Under the pieces are notes generated by a model. The model was not told the DNA's origin. It made no database searches and saw only the letters and a program-made list of their open reading frames with translations. This document shows positions 27,377-34,159 of a DNA stretch of 64,000 bases, piece after piece. The stretch is from Paludibacteraceae bacterium (lineage in GTDB: Bacteria > Bacteroidota > Bacteroidia > Bacteroidales > Paludibacteraceae), in contig JAILLP010000030.1 of NCBI GenBank assembly GCA_024693065.1, positions 182,593 to 246,592 on the forward strand, written 5' to 3'. Both the position numbers and the translations under genes were made by a program. The first letter of the stretch is position 1; every line of letters begins with the position of its first letter.

Positions 27377-28516
27377 CTATTTTTCGGTTTTTATCAACTT
27401 ATTTTCTATGATAAAGGAAACCAATTCGTTAGCCATTCTTGTGTGGGTGGCGATGGTCGGGTGATAGTCCTCTCCGAAAGGCCCTTCCTGCGGTTTCGTC
27501 TCGAAATAGTGGATGTGGTTCTCCTCTCCTCCGGCGTTTTTAATGGCGGTGAGCACGCATTGGCTGTAGCGTGTCAGCTGGTTCGGGAAGAATTCCATGT
27601 TGTCGATTAATGCTGGTCCGACGGCGCAGATGATCTCCGCATCGGGGTAATAACCTTTCATGCGTTGGAGGAATGCGGTGTATTCGGCGATAAACTGGAT
27701 GGAATCCACCCGTATTTTGGTGGTGCTTTCCGCCTGGAAGTCGTTCGTGCCGAGGTTCAGTACCAGAATGTCTGGAATGTATTCGCTGTGGTCCCATTTG
27801 GAGTCTGGCTTCGTGGCGATGGTTTTGCCGTAGAACTGCGGGATGGTGTTCTCGGTGTCTCCTTCGTAGTTCCTGCATACTCCCTTGCCTGAATATGCGG
27901 TGCATACGTATTGCGCATTCAGTTTTCTTGCCGTGATGGCACCGTATGCATAGTAATTGTTCTCATTGAGAGGGGAAAATCCCTTTTTCGGTGTCATGGA
28001 CGATAGTTCGTTGCCGTATCCACAGGTGAGGGAGTTGCCAACGAATTCCATCTTGAGCTCTGGCAGTGGGTCTGCATAGACGAGGAATGCGTCGCCGGTT
28101 TTGTCTCCGACGACAAATCCGAAGAAGTTCACCTCTCCGACGATACTCTCTGTCAGTTTGACTAGCTCGACGGTGTGTAGGGTGTCTTTCAACCGTGAAG
28201 CCAGTACATATTCGTATTGTCCCTCGTTGAGAACGATTTTTTGAGGCTCTCCGTTGTCGATGATACAATAAAAGGTGTTATGCATCCCTAGTATCGCTAA
28301 ATCTTTGAACCTCGCGGTGATGGATTTCCCCCTGAATCTGGTGGAAATGGTGACACCGGGGTAGGCGAACGATACGAAGTTGGGGTTGCTCTTGTCGACA
28401 CGTCCCATGTAGGTGATTTGCCGGCTTGATGGTTCGTATACGTCACTGTTGCAACTGGAAATAAGTGTTGCCATGATTAGCAAGGCGTAGAATGATATCC
28501 TTTTTATTGTTTTCAT
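27377..28516 (-). CDS. CE2-like SGNH esterase lipoprotein
   Basis: This 379-residue lipoprotein has a lipobox at LISSC near residue 21. An N-terminal jelly-roll domain (ITYMGRVDKSNPNFVSFAYP onward) is followed by an SGNH hydrolase domain: block I EFVGNSLTCGYG near 158, block III LNLGTNDF near 252 and the Asp-His pair in EDYHPTIATH near 350. This layout is that of carbohydrate esterase family 2, whose members remove acetyl groups from sugars such as xylan. The start at 28516 is preferred to the in-frame ATG at 28543, because it gives a normal signal peptide and only one base between it and the upstream stop. It is last in a minus-strand run with an acyltransferase and a metallo-hydrolase. The substrate is unknown. 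Confidence 0.83.
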   Translation of the reverse strand: MKTIKRISFYALLIMATLISSCNSDVYEPSSRQITYMGRVDKSNPNFVSFAYPGVTISTRFRGKSITARFKDLAILGMHNTFYCIIDNGEPQKIVLNEGQYEYVLASRLKDTLHTVELVKLTESIVGEVNFFGFVVGDKTGDAFLVYADPLPELKMEFVGNSLTCGYGNELSSMTPKKGFSPLNENNYYAYGAITARKLNAQYVCTAYSGKGVCRNYEGDTENTIPQFYGKTIATKPDSKWDHSEYIPDILVLNLGTNDFQAESTTKIRVDSIQFIAEYTAFLQRMKGYYPDAEIICAVGPALIDNMEFFPNQLTRYSQCVLTAIKNAGGEENHIHYFETKPQEGPFGEDYHPTIATHTRMANELVSFIIENKLIKTEK

Positions 28517-28517
28517 G

Positions 28518-29378
28518 TTATCCTTTGTCGTTAGGTTGAACACTTGGCCATGGGTTCTCTACGATGCCTGCGAGTTCCACCATCTTGGCGTGAACCCTGT
28601 CGCGCATTTCGTCGACGGACTCCTTCCTCGGCAGGCTCATGTCTGGGTAGATGGGTTCGCCTATGGTGATGTTGTACAATGGTTCGTCCTTCTTGAAGAA
28701 CTTGTAGAGCCCTGTGCGCTCACGGTAGGTGATGACCATCGGCACGATTGGCATCTGGTATTTGTAGGAGAAGATGAAGGCTCCTTTCCTGAACGGACGA
28801 AGTGGTTTGTAGTTGTTCCATCTGCACTCCTCCGGGAATACGTGGATCCATGCTTTCCGCTCGTGGAGCGTGTCGAACGCCTGGTTGAATTTCTTCATCG
28901 CGCTCATGCTCTTCGGTACGGGTATGCCGCAGGTGTGGCGCATGTTGTCCCTATCCTTCGTCTGGAAATTGTCCGCCCAAGCGGGGTACCATAGCCTGAA
29001 ACGCTTGGAGGCTTGCCATACGGCGAGGAAGTCCCAACGATAGGCGTGGTTGCAGACGGTGATCGCACCATCCTTCAACTCTTTTTTGTATTTCTTCAGA
29101 TTCTCTCTGCCCTTGATGCGTAGTCCGAAAATCAGCGGGTTGACCCAGAAACAGATGAAGTATGCGCGGAAAAGGGCCCAGACATGTCCGACCTTCCATT
29201 TGAATGACTCGTCCAAGTACGGGTAGTTCTCATCGAACACCTCGTTGTATATGTTTTCGTAGATGAGCTTGTGGACGAACGGATCGTCCTCAGGGAAGGT
29301 GTCCTCTACGTCAGGAACGTATTCACCTTCCTTCACTTTCATCATCTTGTAACGCTTATTCTCCAAACATGATCCCAT
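28518..29378 (-). CDS. PlsC-like lysophospholipid acyltransferase
   Basis: This 286-residue protein has the two core motifs of the 1-acylglycerol-3-phosphate acyltransferase family: HAYRWD (the H-x4-D catalytic pair) near 109, and FPEECRWN (in place of the usual PEGTRS) near 182. A membrane-associating segment (FRAYFICFWVNPLIFG) precedes the first motif. The family transfers fatty acyl groups to lysophospholipids or related acceptors on the inner face of the membrane. The motif III variant and an N-terminal charged extension of about 60 residues set it apart from the main PlsC, so it may use another acceptor. It sits 57 bp after the metallo-hydrolase gene and directly before the esterase gene. 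Confidence 0.8.
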   Translation of the reverse strand: MGSCLENKRYKMMKVKEGEYVPDVEDTFPEDDPFVHKLIYENIYNEVFDENYPYLDESFKWKVGHVWALFRAYFICFWVNPLIFGLRIKGRENLKKYKKELKDGAITVCNHAYRWDFLAVWQASKRFRLWYPAWADNFQTKDRDNMRHTCGIPVPKSMSAMKKFNQAFDTLHERKAWIHVFPEECRWNNYKPLRPFRKGAFIFSYKYQMPIVPMVITYRERTGLYKFFKKDEPLYNITIGEPIYPDMSLPRKESVDEMRDRVHAKMVELAGIVENPWPSVQPNDKG

Positions 29379-29400
29379 AATAGCTTAGTTATATGTAGGT

Positions 29401-29435
29401 TAAACTCTTAATTCTTAACTTTTAACTCTTAATTA
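29401..29435 (-). repeat. AATTAAGAGTT-type short repeat after gene end
   Basis: On the minus strand, directly after the metallo-hydrolase stop codon, come several near-copies of AATTAAGA/GTTAAAAGTTAAGA. The same word type follows the acyltransferase gene at 9295-9320 in the same sense relative to the gene. Confidence 0.5.
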
Positions 29436-30092
29436 TTAATTATTAATTATCTTAATGATTTCCGGATTGCACTCCTTCTCATGCCCCAAGGTGGCAGGCT
29501 CTCCGTGCCCGCTGTAGAGCATGGTGTCATCGGGTAGGGGAAGAAGCTTCTCTTTGATGCTCTTCACCAAGGTGTCGTAGTTGCCGCGGTGCATGTCCGT
29601 CCTTCCGATGCCTCCCTCCAGGATGGTGTCTCCCACGAAGGCGCAATGCTCCTTCTCCTCGTAGAAGGCGAGCCCTCCAGGGGAATGCCCCGGCACTTGC
29701 AGCACGTTGAGGCGGATGCTTCCCACCTCCACTACGTCGCCGTCCACCAAGTATCCTTTGAGCGGCAACGCCTCGTCGTCCATCGGCATGTTGAACATGA
29801 CCAGCAGATCCTGGTAGTGGTTGAGGAAGGTGATGTCCTTCTTGCAGGCCTCCGCTCCCACACCGAACGTCTCCTCCACGAACCGTTGCCCGTAGATGTG
29901 GTCGAAGTGCAGGTGCGTGTCAATTACCCGTTTGATTTTTAGATTATTGCTTATGATATAATCCTTGAATGTTTCCCTCTCCTCCGCACTCTGACAACCA
30001 GGGTCGATGACGATCGCTTCGTTGGTCTTTTCGTCTATGAGCACGTAGGTGTTTACGTTCAATATGTTGAATGTGAAACGTTTAACAATCAT
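29436..30092 (-). CDS. MBL-fold metallo-hydrolase (glyoxalase II-like)
   Basis: This 218-residue cytoplasmic protein has the metallo-beta-lactamase fold signature DTHLHFDHIYG near 56-66, a further metal histidine in PGHSPGGLAF, the conserved aspartate in FVGDTILEGGIGR, and the last histidine in SGHGEPATLGHEK. Members include hydroxyacylglutathione hydrolase (glyoxalase II) and related thioesterases. The pattern fits the short bacterial YcbL-like branch, which lacks the glutathione-binding C-terminal domain. Its substrate is therefore uncertain. It is the first gene of a minus-strand run with the PlsC-like and esterase genes, which do not obviously share a pathway with it. Confidence 0.87.
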   Translation of the reverse strand: MIVKRFTFNILNVNTYVLIDEKTNEAIVIDPGCQSAEERETFKDYIISNNLKIKRVIDTHLHFDHIYGQRFVEETFGVGAEACKKDITFLNHYQDLLVMFNMPMDDEALPLKGYLVDGDVVEVGSIRLNVLQVPGHSPGGLAFYEEKEHCAFVGDTILEGGIGRTDMHRGNYDTLVKSIKEKLLPLPDDTMLYSGHGEPATLGHEKECNPEIIKIINN

Positions 30093-30131
30093 TTCTTAGA
30101 ATTATGGTTCGTCCATCCGTTTAAAATCAGG

Positions 30132-30139
30132 CAAATATA
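30132..30139 (-). promoter_or_regulatory. -7 box of the metallo-hydrolase operon
   Basis: On the minus strand TATATTTG fits TAnnTTTG, about 40 bp before the ATG at 30092. The -33 element is not clear. Confidence 0.5.
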
Positions 30140-30188
30140 TGCTTTTTTTATGAAAAAAAAGGTGGATTAATGCTTTCTTTGACACTAA

Positions 30189-30213
30189 TTGAGCAAAATT
30201 TACGTTACTTTCG
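30189..30213 (+). promoter_or_regulatory. Possible promoter of the DUF3109-M16 operon
   Basis: TTG (30189-30191) and TACTTTCG (30206-30213) with 14 bp between. The sequence TTACTTTCGCGC is nearly identical to that before prs, which suggests a shared promoter type with C in place of the usual G. Confidence 0.4.
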
Positions 30214-30262
30214 CGCATTGAAACAGTATTGTAACTGCGTTGAACCATAAAGGGTAGGGATT

Positions 30263-30853
30263 ATGATGATTCAAATCGATGACACGATCATTTCCACGGA
30301 CCTCTTCGACACGAGGTTCTGTTGCGACTTGTCCGTATGCAAGGGAGAGTGTTGCGTGGAGGGTGACTCCGGCGCCCCGTTGGAGCGGGAGGAGTTGCCG
30401 GAACTGGAGAAGGTGTTGCCCGTCGTGTGGGACGAACTGCCGGAGAAGTCACGTGAGGTGATAAAGCAGCAAGGCTTTTCCACAGTGGATGGGGACGGCG
30501 ATTTGGTCACTTCCATCGTGAACGGATGTGAGTGCGTCTTCGCCTATTTCGACGAGGATGGCATGTGCAAGTGCGCCATCGAGAAGGCCTACAAGGAGGG
30601 TCGTGTCGATTTCTACAAACCGATATCCTGCCATCTGTACCCTGTCCGTCTGGAGACGCTCCGGAATGGGACGGTGGCCCTGAACGTTCATCGTTGGAAG
30701 GTCTGCCGTTGCGCTTTCGCCAAAGGGCAGGAGGAGAACGTTCCGCTGTATGTTTTCCTGAAGGAACCGCTGATCCGTCGCTTCGGCAAGGAGTGGTACG
30801 AGAAGGTGGAGATAGCCGCCGAGGAACTGAAAAAGATGGAGGATCGTGGATGA
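30263..30853 (+). CDS. DUF3109-family cysteine-rich protein
   Basis: This 196-residue cytoplasmic protein matches the DUF3109 family, common in Bacteroidota and without known function. It contains twelve cysteines, arranged as RFCCDLSVCKGECCVEG near 20-36, then GCEC, MCKC, SCHLYP and VCRC. The pattern suggests binding of iron or zinc, perhaps an iron-sulfur centre, and related YkgJ-type families are thought to be metal chelators. Its stop overlaps the ATG of the M16 peptidase gene (ATGA), so both are translated together. ATG codons at 30263 and 30266 both serve as possible starts. Confidence 0.85.
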   Translation: MMIQIDDTIISTDLFDTRFCCDLSVCKGECCVEGDSGAPLEREELPELEKVLPVVWDELPEKSREVIKQQGFSTVDGDGDLVTSIVNGCECVFAYFDEDGMCKCAIEKAYKEGRVDFYKPISCHLYPVRLETLRNGTVALNVHRWKVCRCAFAKGQEENVPLYVFLKEPLIRRFGKEWYEKVEIAAEELKKMEDRG

Positions 30854-32088
30854 AGGAACCCCCTATATCATACAAGAAATTGCCTAATGGTGTCCGCTTG
30901 GTGCACCTGCGTGACAGAAGCCCGGTGGCCTACTGCGGTTTCGTCGTGAACGTGGGTACGCGCGACGAGCTGCCGGAGGAGTCCGGCATGGCGCATTTCG
31001 TCGAGCACCTGCTCTTCAAGGGTACGCGGAAGCGCAAGGCTTGGCATATCCTGAACCGTGTGGAGTCGGTGGGGGGCGAACTGAACGCCTACACGACCAA
31101 GGAGGAGACTTTCGTCTACGCCACGGTGCTGACTACCCACTTCGAACGGGCGATGGAGCTCTGCGCCGATGTGGTCTTCCATTCCACCTTCCCTCAGAAG
31201 GAGATGGACAAGGAGGTGGATGTCATCATCGACGAGATACAGTCCTACAAGGATTCTCCGTCCGAACTGATCTACGACGATTTTGAGAACATGATCTTCT
31301 CGGGCTCCCCGATGGGACGATATATCTTGGGCGATAAGAAAGCCCTGAAACACTATGTTTCGGAGGATGTCCGCAGGTTCGTGGACCGCACCTATTCGGC
31401 GGACAGGATATTGTTCTTTTCTATCGGCAACATCGATTTCAAGCGTATCGAGCGTTGGGCGGAGAAGTATTTCATGGATGTGCCGGTGGTGGCCTCAAAC
31501 GCCTCCCGCGGGGCGCTTCCCCTCTACGTGCCACAACAGAAACTTGTTCGGAAGAATACCTGCCAGTCTCACGTGATGATCGGTACCCGTGCCTTCGACC
31601 TGAATGATGATAGGCGCCTGGCATTTGGCTTGGTTAACAATATATTGGGAGGAACGGGCATGAACAGCCGGCTGAATCTCCTGCTGCGGGAGCGGAACGG
31701 TATGGCCTATAATGTGGAATCGGTATTTACCCCTTATTCGGACACGGGTATCTTCTCCGTCTATTTCGGGACGGACGAGAAGAACAGGGAGAAGTGCACC
31801 TCCTTGGTCTTGGGCGAACTGAAGCGCATGTACACCGAACTGATCCCCCCGCATAAGCTGCAGCAGCTGAAAAAGCAGTGGTTGGGACAACTGACGATAG
31901 CCCAGGAGAATCGGGAGAACCTATCCATATCCTTGGCTCGTAGCTTCCTTTATTTCGACAAGTTCGAGTCGCTCGACTACGTGGCGGACCAGTTGGATAA
32001 AATCACGCCCGAGATGTTGCTGGATGTCTCCGCTGAACTTCTCCGCGAGGACAACCTCTCTGTCTTGACCTATTCGGGCAAGGCGTAA
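30850..32088 (+). CDS. M16-family zinc peptidase (processing-peptidase type)
   Basis: This 412-residue protein is an M16 peptidase. It has the inverted zinc motif HFVEH (residues about 49-53), whose two histidines bind zinc and whose glutamate is catalytic. The third ligand is probably the glutamate of IIDEIQ near 128. The C-terminal half carries the second, inactive-type domain with GGTGMNSRLNLLLRER. No signal peptide is present, so it is probably cytoplasmic. The frame stays open far upstream inside the DUF3109 gene, but the ATG at 30850 is chosen because it gives the family N-terminus (LPNGVRLVHL) and a 4-bp ATGA overlap. Confidence 0.9.
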   Translation: MKEPPISYKKLPNGVRLVHLRDRSPVAYCGFVVNVGTRDELPEESGMAHFVEHLLFKGTRKRKAWHILNRVESVGGELNAYTTKEETFVYATVLTTHFERAMELCADVVFHSTFPQKEMDKEVDVIIDEIQSYKDSPSELIYDDFENMIFSGSPMGRYILGDKKALKHYVSEDVRRFVDRTYSADRILFFSIGNIDFKRIERWAEKYFMDVPVVASNASRGALPLYVPQQKLVRKNTCQSHVMIGTRAFDLNDDRRLAFGLVNNILGGTGMNSRLNLLLRERNGMAYNVESVFTPYSDTGIFSVYFGTDEKNREKCTSLVLGELKRMYTELIPPHKLQQLKKQWLGQLTIAQENRENLSISLARSFLYFDKFESLDYVADQLDKITPEMLLDVSAELLREDNLSVLTYSGKA

Positions 32089-32167
32089 TCCATCGTGCCA
32101 GAGCTCTGCTCTGTGTGGATTTGAATTCGTTTATACAGTGTATGTGACACGTAAAAAATTGATAATC

Positions 32168-32785
32168 ATGTGGAAGATTAGATTACAATCCGTTTTTATC
32201 TCTCTTTTTTTATTTGTTGTTTCATTCATTTTATACGTTAATCTTTATGGTTTGACGTTGACTAATACGGCAGCGGAGATCTTTGAATGGTCTATCCTTC
32301 TTTGCATTTTGACTTTTTACCATTCCATATTGGCTGTATCTATTATTGTCGGGGCGATTTTTTTGCCTAACATTAGTAAGCTATTGAAAAATCCCCTTGT
32401 AGTTTCTGTCATCTATTCTCTTGTCGTTTTTATTCCGCCAATTGTATGTTTCCTTTATGGTGAGGATGTTTTACGGAAGGACTTGACGCGGTCATTTCAA
32501 CCACTTTTAGTGTCAGGCGTAGTGTCTATCTTTATTCCTTTGGCATTGGTACTCTCTCTCTATTTCTCTCGTAAAACAATCAAAAACTATATTTTGATAA
32601 TTATATATGACGTTTTCTGTTTGGCGTTTATAGCGGCTTCCTATTTCATTTATTCTTTAAAAAATAATTATGTGCTATATATCCTCTTATTCCAAAATAC
32701 GGTTGGTCTATTTCTGGCAAAATGGGTGGAGCATAAATTGAAAGAGGCTAATAAATCGGGTAGGGATAGTTCCCTTTTGTTATAA
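32168..32785 (+). CDS. Six-pass membrane protein of unknown function
   Basis: This 205-residue protein has about six hydrophobic segments (for example VFISLFLFVVSFILYV, VVSVIYSLVVFIPPIVCFLY and YILIIIYDVFCLAFIAASYF). I do not recognise a family. The DNA here is markedly richer in A and T than the flanking genes, with many ATA and TTA codons, which suggests acquisition from elsewhere. A GTG at 32138 would add ten residues; the ATG at 32168 gives a better membrane-protein start (MWKIRLQS). The lipoprotein gene follows 46 bp later. Confidence 0.65.
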   Translation: MWKIRLQSVFISLFLFVVSFILYVNLYGLTLTNTAAEIFEWSILLCILTFYHSILAVSIIVGAIFLPNISKLLKNPLVVSVIYSLVVFIPPIVCFLYGEDVLRKDLTRSFQPLLVSGVVSIFIPLALVLSLYFSRKTIKNYILIIIYDVFCLAFIAASYFIYSLKNNYVLYILLFQNTVGLFLAKWVEHKLKEANKSGRDSSLLL

Positions 32786-32831
32786 ACCTGGATATTTATA
32801 AATTTGTTAGGCTATAAAAATTGAATGCGTC

Positions 32832-33593
32832 ATGAACAAATACATATACAGCTTTCTATTTATAATGACCATGGTTTTCTTTGCATGTACAGAGAAACAA
32901 CCGAACAGCATTCCGCAACAGGACTCAATGGACACCGATACCATCATGGTTGGAAATGACACTCAAGAAACAGATAAGATTTCTGCGGACACACTTGAAT
33001 ATTGCATAAAGGATACACTCCAGACGGGAGAAAAATTTTATATAAAATCTAAAATCATATCCACCAAAGAAGACCCATATAATGATACAACTACTCTATA
33101 TCTCTATCATTACGATAACGGGGAAGATAAACTTATAGACACAGCTATAATTGAGGGATTCTATAGCTCTAGTCTAAGTGATTATCCGGAATGCTATTGG
33201 TTGGACACTTGTTTCATACTAAACGATACGACAAAAGCGTATGGCCACACTGTGTATGGTAGTAATTCCTCTTACGCAGACCATCTTATATCAAAAAATG
33301 TTTATTTTATAGCTGTTACACCTCATTCCATAAATTACATATTCTATGACTTTTTGTCTCACACCTCTTGTAGGGACTACGATTCAGGACATGATGATTG
33401 TGAAGGAATAGAAAATTCCTTCAAAACAGCAGATACAAAGACCAATGGATACTATGATATAGTTGTCACACAAAAGAACTGGCAAGAAGTCTTGAAAGAT
33501 GGAGAAAAATATTCCGCCTCTGACACTGTGCTCACATATACATTGGTATATAAAAATGGCAAATATGTAAAAAAAGAAGGACAAAAGGATTGA
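32832..33593 (+). CDS. Lipoprotein of unknown function in AT-rich island
   Basis: This 253-residue protein begins with a lipoprotein signal, FIMTMVFFACTE, with the lipidated cysteine near residue 19. A linker rich in D, S and T follows, then a probably beta-rich domain (CIKDTLQTGEKFYIKSKI, TTTLYLYHYDNGEDK, YGHTVYGSNSSYADH). The segment HTSCRDYDSGHDDCEG contains paired cysteines. I recognise no family. Codon use is AT-rich like the membrane protein before it, unlike the genes on either side. A gene remnant follows in another frame. Confidence 0.65.
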   Translation: MNKYIYSFLFIMTMVFFACTEKQPNSIPQQDSMDTDTIMVGNDTQETDKISADTLEYCIKDTLQTGEKFYIKSKIISTKEDPYNDTTTLYLYHYDNGEDKLIDTAIIEGFYSSSLSDYPECYWLDTCFILNDTTKAYGHTVYGSNSSYADHLISKNVYFIAVTPHSINYIFYDFLSHTSCRDYDSGHDDCEGIENSFKTADTKTNGYYDIVVTQKNWQEVLKDGEKYSASDTVLTYTLVYKNGKYVKKEGQKD

Positions 33594-33598
33594 CGTGA

Positions 33599-33763
33599 TT
33601 ATTTAAAAATCAGGGGAAAGGAGACACGATATTATACTATCTCTCCATTGCCGGTTCGACGGGGAATTTTTACAACGTAGAGTTTTATCCTTCCGAATAC
33701 ATGGTAGATACATGTCTTGTCAGAAAGGGAGATGTCTCTTTGCTGAAAGATTTGATAAAATAA
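33599..33763 (+). pseudogene. C-terminal remnant of a lost gene
   Basis: A 54-codon open stretch has no start codon and is preceded in frame by TGA at 33596. It reads as plausible protein (GKGDTILYYLSIAGSTGNFY, then VEFYPSEYMVDT and KGDVSLLKDLIK) and ends at TAA 33761-33763. It lies in a different frame from the lipoprotein gene ending at 33593. I take it as the tail of a degraded gene; the parent family is unknown. Confidence 0.5.
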
Positions 33764-34159
33764 TTTATGCTCGGTTAGTCTTCACCTATCCCAAAAAACA
33801 CTTCATACCTTCCATATTGCCTTGGCGGATCAGAAGGTCTGATGCCTGTTGATTCGCCGTATAATTTTCGCCTAAAAAAAACGTCCGTTTGCTGACGATA
33901 AATGCGTCTTCGTTGTATTTGCCGCTGATTTATTGTGTTTTAAGTTGTCAGTTGCTAACTTTGGGGTGCGGTTGTTCGCTTAATGACTGATTGTTTTGAC
34001 GGTATGATATAGGCCGTCGTTTTGAGATGAGACCATGAACCGATGCACTTTAGAGTGTGTCATTGATATATATAGGGGTGATCTTGTGCTGTTGATTGTG
34101 AATGTGTTATTTTAGTGTTGTTTATATAATAGGTTGCGATTAGCGTCGCTTTTTAGTGT
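33764..34159. other. Intergenic region and leader before the type-B cargo gene
   Basis: These 396 bp hold no convincing gene. They contain the promoter at 33933-33963 and a leader of about 190 nt with a small hairpin (33998-34002 with 34014-34018). The base composition returns from the AT-rich island to the genome average here. Confidence 0.5.
33933..33963 (+). promoter_or_regulatory. Promoter of the type-B cargo / PorP operon
   Basis: TTG (33933-33935) is followed after 20 bp by TAACTTTG (33956-33963), matching the Bacteroidota consensus. Confidence 0.7.

Noticed and set aside
30532..30849. Upstream extension of the M16 peptidase frame
   Set aside because: It overlaps the DUF3109 gene in another frame, and the family N-terminus begins at the ATG at 30850.
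33998..34024. Small hairpin in the leader of the type-B cargo gene as attenuator
   Set aside because: The stem is only 5 bp with an 11-nt loop and the following T run is short, so it is too weak to call.
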